Part shown: positions 20,162-28,342 of the stretch, piece by piece
Layout of the letters: each line of letters starts with the position of its first letter
Numbering within the stretch: the first letter of the stretch is position 1
Origin: JAVBMU01 sp031551755
Lineage (GTDB): Bacteria > Actinomycetota > Actinomycetes > Actinomycetales > Cellulomonadaceae
DNA: 64,000 bases
NCBI GenBank assembly: GCA_031551755.1
Contig: JAVBNE010000012.1
Coordinates: 124,001 to 188,000 of the forward strand
Reading direction: 5' to 3'
The notes under the pieces: generated by a model
Database searches by the model: none
Seen by the model: the letters and a program-made list of their open reading frames with translations, nothing else
Told to the model about the DNA's origin: nothing
Program-made: the position numbers and the translations under genes

Positions 20162-22165
20162 TCAGTACCGCGGCAGCCGCCGACCGTAACCCTCGCCCTC
20201 GAGACCGGTCTGTCCCTGGGTCGATGCGAGCTGCCACGGCACCGAAGCGACCACCACGCCGGGGGTGAACAACAGTCGTCCCTTCAGACGCAGCGCGCTC
20301 TGGTTGTGCAGCAACTGCTCCCACCAATGGCCGACGACATACTCAGGGATGTACACCACCACCAGGTCGCGCGGAGACTCGCGGTGCACGGAGCGCACAT
20401 AGGACAGAATCGGTCGCGTGATCTCGCGGAACGGCGAATCCAGTATCCGCAACGGGACCGGCAGGTCGAGTGCCTCCCACTCGGCGGTCAGCTCCGCGAC
20501 ATCCTCCGGGTCCACCCCCACATTCACGGCCTCCAACACCGAGGGCCGGGAGGCCCGTGCATAGGCGATCGCCCGCAGGGTGGGGCGGTGCAGTTTGGAC
20601 ACCAGGACGATCGCGTGCACCCGGCTCGGCAGCGCCCGTGCCGACCCCGGATCGTCGGCCAAGGTCAGCTCCTCGCGAACCTTGTCGTAGTGCTTGCGGA
20701 TCGCCCGCATCAGCACGAAGACGAAAGCCATCGCGAGGATCGCGATCCAGGCCCCATGCGTGAACTTGGTCAGCAGGACGATGATGAGCACCAGCCCGGT
20801 CAACCCGAATCCGAAGGCGTTCACGAACCGCGACCGCTTCATCTTGGCCCGGACCGCGGGATCGTGATTCGTGCGCAGCGCGCGACCCCAGTGCTTGACC
20901 ATCCCGAGCTGCGACAGCGTGAACGAGACGAAGACGCCCACGATGTACAGCTGGATGAGGCGCGTCACCTGGGCGTCGAAGGCCCAGATCAGCACGATCG
21001 CGGCCACCGCCAGCGTAATGATCCCGTTGGAGAAGGCGAGCCGGTCACCCCTGGTGTGGAGCTGCCGGGGCAGGTAGCCGTCCTTGGCCAGGATCGAGCC
21101 CAGCACGGGAAACCCGTTGAAGGCCGTGTTCGCTGCGAGGACCAGGATGATGCCGGTGACTGCCGAAACCAGGTAGAAGGCGATCGGCAGCCCACTGAAG
21201 ATCGTCTCGGCCAACTGACCTATCGCGGGATGCTGCACATAATCCGCCGGCACGGCCTGACCGTGATCCAGCAGTTGCTCATGCGGGTTCTCCGCATACT
21301 GCACCCCCGTCGCCCGGGCGAGCAGCAAGATCGACATCATCATCGCCGCAGAGATACCGCCCAGCAAGGCGAGTGTCGTCGCCGCATTCTTCGACTTTGG
21401 TTTGCGGAACGCCGGCACCCCGTTGCTGATGGCTTCGACACCGGTGAGCGCGGCACACCCCGAGGCGAAGGCACGGGCCAGGAGGAACGCCCCGGCGAGC
21501 CCCATCAACCCTTGGTCGAAGCCGGGTTCCGCGAGGAGTTCGAAACGGGCGCTCTCCGCCTGTCCGAGCGACCCATTGAGGTACTGGACGAATCCAACCA
21601 CGGCCGTCAGGCCGATCGCACCCATGAAGAGGTAGACAGGGATCGCGAAGAATGTCCCCGACTCCTTCACCCCTCGCAAGTTCATCAGCGCCAACACGAC
21701 GACCAGCCCGATGGCGAAGGCGACCTCGTGATCGCGCAATGCCGGAATGGCGCTCGCGGCATACTGCGTGCCCGACGAGATCGACACGGCGACTGTCAGG
21801 ACGTAATCGACCAGCAACGCCGAAGCGACCCCGACACCGGCGTTGGAGCCCAGGTTGACCGTTGCGACCTCGTAGTCGCCGCCCCCGGAGGGATAGGCCC
21901 GCACGTTCTGCCGATAGGAAGCCACCACGGTGACCATCACGACGACCACGACCAAGCCGACCCACGGCGAGAGCATGGACGCGGACATCCCCGCGATCGC
22001 CAAGGTCAGCAGGATCTCGTCGGGCGCGTAGGCGACGGACGACAACGCATCGGATGCGAAAACCGGCAACGCGATGCGTTTGGGTAGCAGCGTGTGCCCC
22101 AAACGGTCGCTTCGCATGGGGCGACCGAGGAGAAGCCGTTTGGCGGAGTCCGCGATTTCCGACAC
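20162..22165 (-). CDS. APC-superfamily transporter, KimA-like K+ importer
   Basis: 667 residues. A 12-TM amino acid-polyamine-cation type core runs to about residue 470, including KRIALPVFASDALSSVAYAP and SGTQYAASAIPAL, the family's unwound-helix region. A soluble C-terminal domain of about 190 residues follows (AIVLVSKLHRPTLRAIAYAR, VVYIPEYVVGHWWEQLLHNQ). This architecture is shared with the high-affinity potassium importer KimA of Bacillus subtilis. Divergence from the two TrkA K+ regulators 70 bases away supports a potassium role. The GTG start has GAGG upstream. An amino-acid substrate remains possible. Confidence 0.8.
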   Translation of the reverse strand: MSEIADSAKRLLLGRPMRSDRLGHTLLPKRIALPVFASDALSSVAYAPDEILLTLAIAGMSASMLSPWVGLVVVVVMVTVVASYRQNVRAYPSGGGDYEVATVNLGSNAGVGVASALLVDYVLTVAVSISSGTQYAASAIPALRDHEVAFAIGLVVVLALMNLRGVKESGTFFAIPVYLFMGAIGLTAVVGFVQYLNGSLGQAESARFELLAEPGFDQGLMGLAGAFLLARAFASGCAALTGVEAISNGVPAFRKPKSKNAATTLALLGGISAAMMMSILLLARATGVQYAENPHEQLLDHGQAVPADYVQHPAIGQLAETIFSGLPIAFYLVSAVTGIILVLAANTAFNGFPVLGSILAKDGYLPRQLHTRGDRLAFSNGIITLAVAAIVLIWAFDAQVTRLIQLYIVGVFVSFTLSQLGMVKHWGRALRTNHDPAVRAKMKRSRFVNAFGFGLTGLVLIIVLLTKFTHGAWIAILAMAFVFVLMRAIRKHYDKVREELTLADDPGSARALPSRVHAIVLVSKLHRPTLRAIAYARASRPSVLEAVNVGVDPEDVAELTAEWEALDLPVPLRILDSPFREITRPILSYVRSVHRESPRDLVVVYIPEYVVGHWWEQLLHNQSALRLKGRLLFTPGVVVASVPWQLASTQGQTGLEGEGYGRRLPRY

Positions 22166-22220
22166 GAAACCTCATGCTATGCCCGCGACGGCTCAGGCGG
22201 GCACGAAAGCTCGCGATCGG

Positions 22221-22226
22221 TATACC
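22221..22226 (+). promoter_or_regulatory. -10 box of the trkA pair (TATACC)
   Basis: TATACC is 9 bases before the GTG of the first trkA gene, and no Shine-Dalgarno sequence lies between them. A leaderless transcript of the two trkA genes is inferred. Confidence 0.45.
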
Positions 22227-22235
22227 GTTTCGAAC

Positions 22236-22904
22236 GTGCACTTCGTGATCATGGGCTGCGGCCGAGTCGGGGCGACACTCGCCCAATCCCTGGAGAGCTA
22301 CGGGCACTCCGTCGCCGTGGTCGATCAAGCTCCCGACGCCTTCCGCCGACTACCGGCCGACTTCACGGGCAAGAAGGTCACCGGCGTGGGTTTCGATCGG
22401 GACACCCTGATCCAGGCCGGCATCGAGGACGCCTACGCATTCGCCGCAGTCTCCGACGGCGACAACTCGAATATCCTCGCTGCTCGGGTGGCCCGGGAGA
22501 CCTTCGGGGTTGACAACGTCGTCGCCCGGATCTACGACCCGCACCGGGCGGAGATCTACCAGCGGCTCGGCATTCCCACGGTCGCCACCGTCCGATGGAC
22601 CTCCGACCAGGTCCTGCGGCGACTGCTCCCCCTCGGCGCCACCGACGAGTACCTCGACCCCTCCGGTCAGGTGCGTCTCGCCCAGGTCGATGTGCATCCC
22701 GGTTGGATCGGCCGCCCAGTCCACGCGATCGAGAAGGCCACCTCCGCCCGGATCGCCTTCCTCACCCGGTACGGCGACGGCCTGTTGGTCGACCCCCACA
22801 CCGTCCTCCAGGAAGGCGACACGCTGCATGTGCTGATGGTCGTGGCGGATACTCCGACGATCGAACGGCTGCTCACCCACGCCCCGAAGTTGGAGGAACA
22901 CTGA
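22236..22904 (+). CDS. TrkA-family potassium uptake regulatory protein (first copy)
   Basis: 222 residues. RCK_N Rossmann domain (IMGCGRVGATLAQSLESYGH, then an acidic VVDQAP turn that favours NAD(H)) followed by an RCK_C domain (about 135-220, QVDVHPGWIGRPV to HVLMVV). Such proteins gate K+ channels or transporters as peripheral membrane subunits. Corresponds by position to ceoB of mycobacteria. GTG start chosen because upstream residues show no homology; probably leaderless. One base of overlap with the second copy (TGATG). Confidence 0.92.
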   Translation: MHFVIMGCGRVGATLAQSLESYGHSVAVVDQAPDAFRRLPADFTGKKVTGVGFDRDTLIQAGIEDAYAFAAVSDGDNSNILAARVARETFGVDNVVARIYDPHRAEIYQRLGIPTVATVRWTSDQVLRRLLPLGATDEYLDPSGQVRLAQVDVHPGWIGRPVHAIEKATSARIAFLTRYGDGLLVDPHTVLQEGDTLHVLMVVADTPTIERLLTHAPKLEEH

Positions 22905-23656
22905 TGCGCGTCGTCATCGCCGGTGCCGGGCAGGTCGGCCGTTCCATCGCCCGTGAGCTCCTCAGCCACGACCATGAGGTACTGCTCATCGAGCGCCAGC
23001 CGGCTGCGATGCGCGTTGCCCAGGTCGCCGACGCCGACTGGATCCTCGCGGATGCCTGCGAGCTGTCCACCTTGGCCGACGCACAGGCGGAGCAGTGCGA
23101 TGTCATCGTGGCGGCAACCGGCGACGACAAGGTCAATCTCGTCGTCTCCCTGCTGGCCAAAACCGAGTTCGGGGTCCCCCGCACCGTGGCCCGGGTGAAC
23201 AACCCGAAGAACGAGTGGATGTTCGACGAGTCCTGGGGCGTGGACGTGGCCGTCTCGACCCCGCGGATCATGACTGCCATGGTCGAGGAAGCTGTTGCCG
23301 TCGGAGACCTCGTCCGGATCTTCACCTTCCACCAGTCGGGGGCCGACATCCTGGAGGTCACGTTACCGGCCACCTCGGGACTCTTGGGCACCCGGGTCGG
23401 TGACATCGTCTGGCCGGCCGACACGGTCCTGGCGGCCATCGTCCGGGGCACCGCGCCGATCGCGCCCAGCTCCGATGACACGTTGGAGGCCGGCGACGAA
23501 CTGCTTCTCGTCACGGGTCGCGGGGCGGATGAAGACGAACTCCAACGCCTCTTCGGTTCTGCCGAGGTCGTCGAGTCGGCGCTCGTCAGCGCGCTGAGCA
23601 ACACGACAGACCCGAGCGCGACACCCCGGGCCGCAGGAGACGCGGCGGCGCAGTGA
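22904..23656 (+). CDS. TrkA-family potassium uptake regulatory protein (second copy)
   Basis: 250 residues with the same RCK_N/RCK_C plan: VVIAGAGQVGRSIARELLSH, VLLIERQP, VNNPKNEWMFDESWGVDVAV, and an RCK_C with TLPATSGLLGTRVGDI. A loose Ala-rich tail of about 20 residues follows. The start ATG overlaps the first copy's stop, with GGAGGA 8 bases upstream. Corresponds to mycobacterial ceoC. Together the pair probably forms a hetero-oligomeric ring on a K+ transporter, with the adjacent KimA-like protein a plausible partner. Confidence 0.92.
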   Translation: MRVVIAGAGQVGRSIARELLSHDHEVLLIERQPAAMRVAQVADADWILADACELSTLADAQAEQCDVIVAATGDDKVNLVVSLLAKTEFGVPRTVARVNNPKNEWMFDESWGVDVAVSTPRIMTAMVEEAVAVGDLVRIFTFHQSGADILEVTLPATSGLLGTRVGDIVWPADTVLAAIVRGTAPIAPSSDDTLEAGDELLLVTGRGADEDELQRLFGSAEVVESALVSALSNTTDPSATPRAAGDAAAQ

Positions 23657-23763
23657 TCACCGCTGGCTGGTGAACAGCAGGCGATCACCGCGCGGCGCGC
23701 GATGACGGGTAGGGGGTGAGCCGTCCGCCATCCGTCAGGCGGGTCTCCTCGGTCAGATCCGTC

Positions 23764-24564
23764 TCACCGGGTCGGCCGGAGAATCTCCCGAGCGTGCTCA
23801 TGGGGGTGTCGGACCATCGCCCAGGTCAGCCAGAGCACCAGGGCCCACAGAGGAATTCCCATGACGATGCGGGCCGTGCCCAGCCAGCCGACCTCACCAC
23901 CGAGGAAGAGCGGGACCTGCACAGCTAAGCGCAAGGCGAACATCGCGACCCACAGCCAGGTCGCCACCGTGTATCGACGCATCACGAGACGGTCCGTGCG
24001 CCACGCAGCCGCCCAGCGCGTAAAGCCACCAGCCGTGGGCGTCGTCGCCTTGGCCGGCTCGCCGGATGATCCGACGGCGGAGTCTGGAGAGTCTTCGGCC
24101 GTGGCATCCGTTGGCGTCTGCTCATCGGACTCCCCGATGGCCAACCCACTGCGCATCGCCTCGACGACGAGCCCCACGGCTGGCCACCGAACCACGATGG
24201 ACGCCACCATCGCAGCCAGATAGGCCGCGTTCGTCCATAGCCCCCAGGCGTAGTAGTTCTGTGCTTCACCGGACCGCCAGGCCCAGATCACACCGATCGC
24301 GACCCCCAACAGGCCGCCGAAGGCCTGGGTGATTGGGGTCCGTTGGATCAAGCGGAGAATGACCGCCACCACCGCGACAGCCACCGAGGAGATGAGCGAC
24401 CACCGCAACGACTGGCTGGCGACGAACACCACCACGAAGACCAGCCCGGGCGCCACCGACTCGATGAGCCCACGCACCCCACCCACGGCATCGCCAACGG
24501 AGAACTGCTCGGCGGTCAGCGCGCGCATTCCGGCCCCCGTGGCCGGCTTGTCGACGTCACTCAC
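23764..24564 (-). CDS. DUF3159 membrane protein
   Basis: 266 residues, multi-pass. The DUF3159 pattern is visible: GGVRGLIESVAPGLVFVVVF, RTPITQAFGGLLGVAIGVIW, and a C-terminal half with RYTVATWLWVAMFALRLAVQ. An acidic Ser/Thr/Pro loop of about 50 residues (DEQTPTDATAEDSPDSAVGS) separates the two halves. The GTG at 24564 overlaps the OB-fold gene by 8 bases. Equivalent in position to mycobacterial Rv2693c. Function unknown. Confidence 0.88.
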   Translation of the reverse strand: MSDVDKPATGAGMRALTAEQFSVGDAVGGVRGLIESVAPGLVFVVVFVASQSLRWSLISSVAVAVVAVILRLIQRTPITQAFGGLLGVAIGVIWAWRSGEAQNYYAWGLWTNAAYLAAMVASIVVRWPAVGLVVEAMRSGLAIGESDEQTPTDATAEDSPDSAVGSSGEPAKATTPTAGGFTRWAAAWRTDRLVMRRYTVATWLWVAMFALRLAVQVPLFLGGEVGWLGTARIVMGIPLWALVLWLTWAMVRHPHEHAREILRPTR

Positions 24565-24934
24565 CGGGACGCGGAACAAGTTGATAGCGGGGATTGAACA
24601 TGGCCCGTCGGCCGTTGACCTCACAGACCAACCCTTCGACGAGCGCCCGACGGCCCGGTTCGATACCTGCGATCCGCCGACGACCGAGCCAGATCAGATC
24701 GAGGGCGCCGGAGCCGTCATAGAGTTCCGCCTCGACCGTGGGAACCCCCTCCCGTGGACGCAGGACCACGGACCGTAGTACCCCAGAGGCCCTGGCGCGG
24801 TGCCGATTCGCCAACGCGGCGACCGGGCTGCAGTCGGCGCGCAGTGCCGCGACGGCGCGCTCTTCATCGGCGACGATCGCTTCTTGCGTCGCGAATACTC
24901 GTCGCAATCCGTGCTGGCTGCCCATGAGGCTCAC
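24557..24934 (-). CDS. OB-fold nucleic acid-binding protein
   Basis: 125 residues with an OB-fold of the RecG-wedge/tRNA-anticodon type: RASGVLRSVVLRPREGVPTV, AELYDGSGALDLIWLGRRRI and PGRRALVEGLV. It would bind single-stranded nucleic acid in the cytoplasm. GTG start overlapping the DUF3710 stop (GTGA), with GAGG upstream. The middle gene of a three-gene coupled run DUF3710 - OB - DUF3159 that is conserved in Actinobacteria. Confidence 0.88.
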   Translation of the reverse strand: MSLMGSQHGLRRVFATQEAIVADEERAVAALRADCSPVAALANRHRARASGVLRSVVLRPREGVPTVEAELYDGSGALDLIWLGRRRIAGIEPGRRALVEGLVCEVNGRRAMFNPRYQLVPRPGE

Positions 24935-25650
24935 CGCACCTCGGTAATCTCAGGTCCGCGCGTCAATGGGTCGAAATTGGGCTTCGGTGGCTCCGGAAGC
25001 TGCGGGCCACCCTGTGCGGCATCGGGTAGCTGCAGGGCAAGCAGATCGCGCGGCGGCCGGGGGCTCGAGTCACGGATGACAACGACTCCTGCGAAGATCG
25101 ACTCCAGTGTCTGCGCAGCCGTCGGGTCCACCGCCGCCTTTCCGGTCAGCACCCCGCGAAGGAACCAACGTGGACCGTCGACACCGACGAACCGCGCCGG
25201 CCGCACGACCTGCTGCCCATCGGGGCCGGTGGCGGGCAGCCGGGTGAGCAACTCGCGACCGAAAGGACCGGGCAGATCATCGACCGTGCCACCTTGAGCA
25301 GTCACGGACTGGGAAATCTCACCACGGATCTCGTCCCAGATACCCTCCGTACGCGGGGCCGCGAACGCCTGGATCTGAAGTGCGGAGCCGGCTATCGCAC
25401 ACGCCACGCCGGTGATCTTCTGGGTGGCCTTGTCGACCTCCATGCGCAACTCGAGTCCAGGCACACCAGGCAACCAGACAGCGCCGAGGTCGACGCGCGC
25501 CCCACGATCAGAGACCTCCGAGACGTCGTACGGACCCAGGGACCGTTCACCGCCGGTGCCGTCGCCCGAGTCTCTCACGACCGGACCCGACGCGCTGCGG
25601 CGCGTCGATCCCTCGTCGTCCTTCGACTTTCCACCCCGGAACAGACCCAC
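24931..25650 (-). CDS. DUF3710 protein
   Basis: 239 residues. Starts MGLFRGGKSKDDEG, then the DUF3710 core: GPYDVSEVSDRGARVDLGAV, TEGIWDEIRGEISQSVTAQG, RFVGVDGPRWFLRGVLTG. A Pro-rich tail follows. The second of two GTG codons is chosen: AAGGAG lies 8 bases upstream of it and overlaps the first GTG. Function unknown; cytoplasmic. Heads the coupled run with the OB-fold and DUF3159 genes. Confidence 0.88.
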   Translation of the reverse strand: MGLFRGGKSKDDEGSTRRSASGPVVRDSGDGTGGERSLGPYDVSEVSDRGARVDLGAVWLPGVPGLELRMEVDKATQKITGVACAIAGSALQIQAFAAPRTEGIWDEIRGEISQSVTAQGGTVDDLPGPFGRELLTRLPATGPDGQQVVRPARFVGVDGPRWFLRGVLTGKAAVDPTAAQTLESIFAGVVVIRDSSPRPPRDLLALQLPDAAQGGPQLPEPPKPNFDPLTRGPEITEVR

Positions 25651-25741
25651 GAACCCCACTCCTTATTGCCGACCGGAGGGCGACACCCTCCGGGAACCAG
25701 ATTAGACCGCGAGACAGCCCGCACACACCGGCGAAGGCCGG

Positions 25742-26209
25742 TCACTGCGCGGCGGCCCACCCACCACTCGAACCAAAGCCGCCTTCGCCTCGGTGAGAAC
25801 CCGGCAATCGGTCCGCCACCAGGAACCGCGCGCGCTCCACCTGCTGGATCACGAGCTGGGCCACCCGGTCACCGCGCGCGAGCACCACCGGTTCCTCGCG
25901 GTCGGTGTTCAACAAGGTCACCTGGATCTCACCCCGATAGCCGGCGTCGACCGTCCCGGGGGCGTTGACGATGGTCAGCCCGTGCCTGGCGGCAAGCCCC
26001 GAACGCGGGTGGACGAAAGCCGCGTAGCCGTCCGGGAGTGCGATGGCGACTCCCGTGGGCACCGTCGCCCGACCACCCGGTGGGATCCGCACATCGACTG
26101 TCGTGACCAGATCGGCTCCGGCATCGCCTGGATGCGCATAGGCCGGCACAGGCACGTCGTCCAGCAGGGTAATCAGCACGTCGACGGAGCCGACAGGTTC
26201 AATGGGCAC
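25742..26209 (-). CDS. dut: Deoxyuridine 5'-triphosphate nucleotidohydrolase
   Basis: dUTPase: dUTP to dUMP and pyrophosphate, keeping uracil out of DNA and supplying dTMP synthesis. 155 residues, trimeric type. The motifs are visible: AHPGDAGADLVT, HPRSGLAARHGLTIVNAPGT, VDAGYRGEIQVTLLNTD, RVAQLVIQ, and the flexible C-terminal GEGGFGSSGG. The GTG start lacks a ribosome site, and TAGGCT (26216-26221) lies 6 bases upstream, suggesting a leaderless mRNA. Confidence 0.96.
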   Translation of the reverse strand: MPIEPVGSVDVLITLLDDVPVPAYAHPGDAGADLVTTVDVRIPPGGRATVPTGVAIALPDGYAAFVHPRSGLAARHGLTIVNAPGTVDAGYRGEIQVTLLNTDREEPVVLARGDRVAQLVIQQVERARFLVADRLPGSHRGEGGFGSSGGWAAAQ

Positions 26210-26215
26210 CCGCTG

Positions 26216-26221
26216 AGCCTA
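26216..26221 (-). promoter_or_regulatory. -10 box of dut (TAGGCT)
   Basis: TAGGCT on the minus strand, 6 bases before the dut GTG; no Shine-Dalgarno sequence is present. Inferred leaderless promoter. Confidence 0.45.
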
Positions 26222-26295
26222 GTGCGGGGGGCCAAGGTCGCGCGACCATGCCGTCGCGCCACCGACATCACCCCGGCAGCTGGGATGATGGAGGC

Positions 26296-26763
26296 ATGTC
26301 ACCCGTATCGCCGACCGGCAGCTTCCGCGAACGGCTTCTGCCAGGGCTCGGTCCCTGGCTCGGTGTCCTGGCCTTCGCCGCCGGACTGGGCGTGGCGCTG
26401 TGGCCGATCAACGCGACTATCGCCGTCGCAGTCGCGGCGGTCGGCCTCGTCGTCGGCATCGTTGCCTTGTGGGCCTTCGCACCGGTCATCGCCGTCACCG
26501 ACGGGCAATTGCATGCCGGGCCGGCAACGATCCCGGTCGAATTCTTGGGAACAACCCGGACCCTCGACGCCGACGGCGTCCGCGAGCTACTCGGCCCCGG
26601 CTCCGACGCCCGCGCGTACATATGCTTGCGGACCTCCGCGCGCTTCGGTGTGCGCGTCGACCTGGTGGACCCCCAGGACCCTACTCCCTACTGGCTCATC
26701 TCGACCCGCCACCCCGAGGAGTTGGCCACAGCCCTCCTGGCCAGCCGCCCCGAGCCGGTCTGA
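26296..26763 (+). CDS. DUF3093 membrane protein
   Basis: 155 residues. Two hydrophobic segments near the N terminus (GVLAFAAGLGVALW; AVAVAAVGLVVGIVALWAF) are followed by a soluble domain with the DUF3093 pattern: ITVTDG-like VTDGQLHAGPATIP, DARAYICLRTSARFGVRVDL, PYWLISTRHPEELATAL. Divergent from dut, as in mycobacteria (Rv2698). The ATG at 26296 has GGAGG only one base upstream. Function unknown. Confidence 0.85.
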   Translation: MSPVSPTGSFRERLLPGLGPWLGVLAFAAGLGVALWPINATIAVAVAAVGLVVGIVALWAFAPVIAVTDGQLHAGPATIPVEFLGTTRTLDADGVRELLGPGSDARAYICLRTSARFGVRVDLVDPQDPTPYWLISTRHPEELATALLASRPEPV

Positions 26764-26795
26764 CCCCTGGCTGGTCTCCTCGACCGGCACTCGGA

Positions 26796-27095
26796 TCAGG
26801 CCGCGCACTCCGAACAAACTTGGCGGCCGTTCTTCTCGTAGGCGAGCTGGCTGCGATGGTGCACCAGGAAGCAGCTCGAGCAGGTGAACTCGTCGGCCTG
26901 GCGCGGCAGCACCCGCACCGAGAGTTCCTCACCGGAAAGGTCGGCGCCGGGAAGCTCGAATCCTTCCGCCGCCTCCGTCTCGTCCTCGTCCACCACTCCC
27001 GAGCTCTTGTCAGAGCGGCGCGCTTGCAGTTCCTGGATGGAGTCTTCGCCGAGCTCCTCTTCGGTCTTGCGCGGGGCGTCGTAGTCAGTTGCCAT
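26796..27095 (-). CDS. DUF4193 zinc-ribbon protein
   Basis: 99 residues. The acidic N-terminal half (TDYDAPRKTEEELGEDSIQE) and the C-terminal zinc ribbon with CSSC and CSEC pairs (FTCSSCFLVHHRSQLAYE ... VCSECAA) are typical of DUF4193, one of the small actinobacterial signature proteins. Cytoplasmic, function unknown. It stands between DUF3093 and suhB as in mycobacteria (Rv2699c), but the Cei-type gene that follows there is absent here. Confidence 0.92.
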   Translation of the reverse strand: MATDYDAPRKTEEELGEDSIQELQARRSDKSSGVVDEDETEAAEGFELPGADLSGEELSVRVLPRQADEFTCSSCFLVHHRSQLAYEKNGRQVCSECAA

Positions 27096-27191
27096 CTGTC
27101 GGTCACACTCCGGATGTCGTGGATGTCTTCAGTGCGTGGCGCGAAACACCGCCCATGGCGGCGATGGGTTCGTTCACGCATGTAATGCATG

Positions 27192-27210
27192 GGGAACCGG
27201 AATTGTTCCC
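27192..27210. promoter_or_regulatory. Inverted repeat GGGAAC-N7-GTTCCC upstream of DUF4193
   Basis: Six-base perfect arms 97 bases before the DUF4193 start, in the 210-base gap between suhB and DUF4193. Size and symmetry suit a dimeric regulator. The GGAAC/GTT words also recall ECF sigma promoters, but the spacing does not fit one. Regulator unknown. Confidence 0.35.
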
Positions 27211-27305
27211 AGCGAGCGAACGGATTGTCCACCATTTCGGCCGGCGATGCACCATCCGCTCGCAGACCGTCCGAGTGCTCTTCGTCACGGACCCCCTCCC
27301 GAGCG

Positions 27306-28157
27306 TCAATCCGCGATGTCTTGGTCAGCCTGGGCCGCCTCCAGGATCGTCACCAACTCCGCGACCCGGGATGGGTTCCCCGCCACCGTCATCGCATCCC
27401 CGGCCCGGTTTCCGCCTAACCCCGTCACGAGCGCCCCGGCCTCAGCCGCGACCAGGGCACCCGCCGCCATGTCCCACGGGTTGAGTCCACGCTCGTAGTA
27501 CAGATCGAGCTGACCGCTGCCCACCAGACACAGATCGATCGCGGCCGAGCCCAGACGCCGGATATCGCGAACCTTGCCGATCACCGATGCGAGCACGCGC
27601 GCTTGCGAGCGCCGCCGGTCCGCGTCGTAGCCAAAACCGGTACCGACCAGGCATTTGCCCAGGGAGGCCGGTGTGGAGACCTGGATGGGCTCCCCGTTGA
27701 GGGTGGCACCGGCGTCGGCCGCAGCCGACCAGGTGCGCCGATCCACCACGGAGTGGACCGCACCGGCGATCACCGTCCAGTGCGCGGGATCGGGCGGCCC
27801 CCACACAGCGGCGACCGACACCGCGTAGGAGGCGACCCCATAGAGATAGTTCACGGTGCCGTCCACCGGGTCGAGGACCCACGTGATCCCTGAGGTTCCG
27901 GCCGTCGCTCCGCCCTCCTCGCCGAGAATCGCATCATGGGGTCGGAAGTCCGCGAGGCGGGCGCGCAGCATCGCCTCACTGCGGGCGTCCATCTCGGTCA
28001 CGATGTCCACCGCGCTGGACTTCGTGGCCGCGACCTCCACCCGATCCGGGCGGCCGTTCCGGATCAAGTCACCCGCTTCGAGCGCGAGCCGGGTCGCCAG
28101 CTCGCGGAGGTCCGCGATCGCCGAAACGGACAGGGGCACGTTCTCGGAGACGGTCAT
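27306..28157 (-). CDS. suhB: Inositol monophosphatase family protein (SuhB-like)
   Basis: Mg-dependent phosphatase of the inositol monophosphatase family; 283 residues. Metal ligands are in GEEGG (79-83), DPVDGT (96-101) and the late motif NPWDMAAG. Expected to hydrolyse myo-inositol 1-phosphate for inositol-containing compounds, although family members also act on other sugar phosphates. Same place as mycobacterial suhB (Rv2701c). The start ATG lacks a clear ribosome site. Confidence 0.92.
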   Translation of the reverse strand: MTVSENVPLSVSAIADLRELATRLALEAGDLIRNGRPDRVEVAATKSSAVDIVTEMDARSEAMLRARLADFRPHDAILGEEGGATAGTSGITWVLDPVDGTVNYLYGVASYAVSVAAVWGPPDPAHWTVIAGAVHSVVDRRTWSAAADAGATLNGEPIQVSTPASLGKCLVGTGFGYDADRRRSQARVLASVIGKVRDIRRLGSAAIDLCLVGSGQLDLYYERGLNPWDMAAGALVAAEAGALVTGLGGNRAGDAMTVAGNPSRVAELVTILEAAQADQDIAD

Positions 28158-28342
28158 CGGGCCATCTTGCCCGTTTCGCCGCGCAAACGCTCAGCGCGCC
28201 TGACGTAGTGGGACTCAAGGCACGATACGGTCATGGGTGCGGGCCCCTTCGACGGTCCACGGCGTACGGCGCGGCTTGCCGGGCGCCGCGCATGGGAAGT
28301 GGGATCCTCAAGAAGGCGGTGTGCGACATGATGGAGGCGTCC

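Noticed and set aside
27192..27235. ECF sigma (SigE/SigH-type GGAAC...GTT) promoter upstream of DUF4193
   Set aside because: The GGAAC and GTT words exist, but no pair has the 17-19 base spacing in the right direction.
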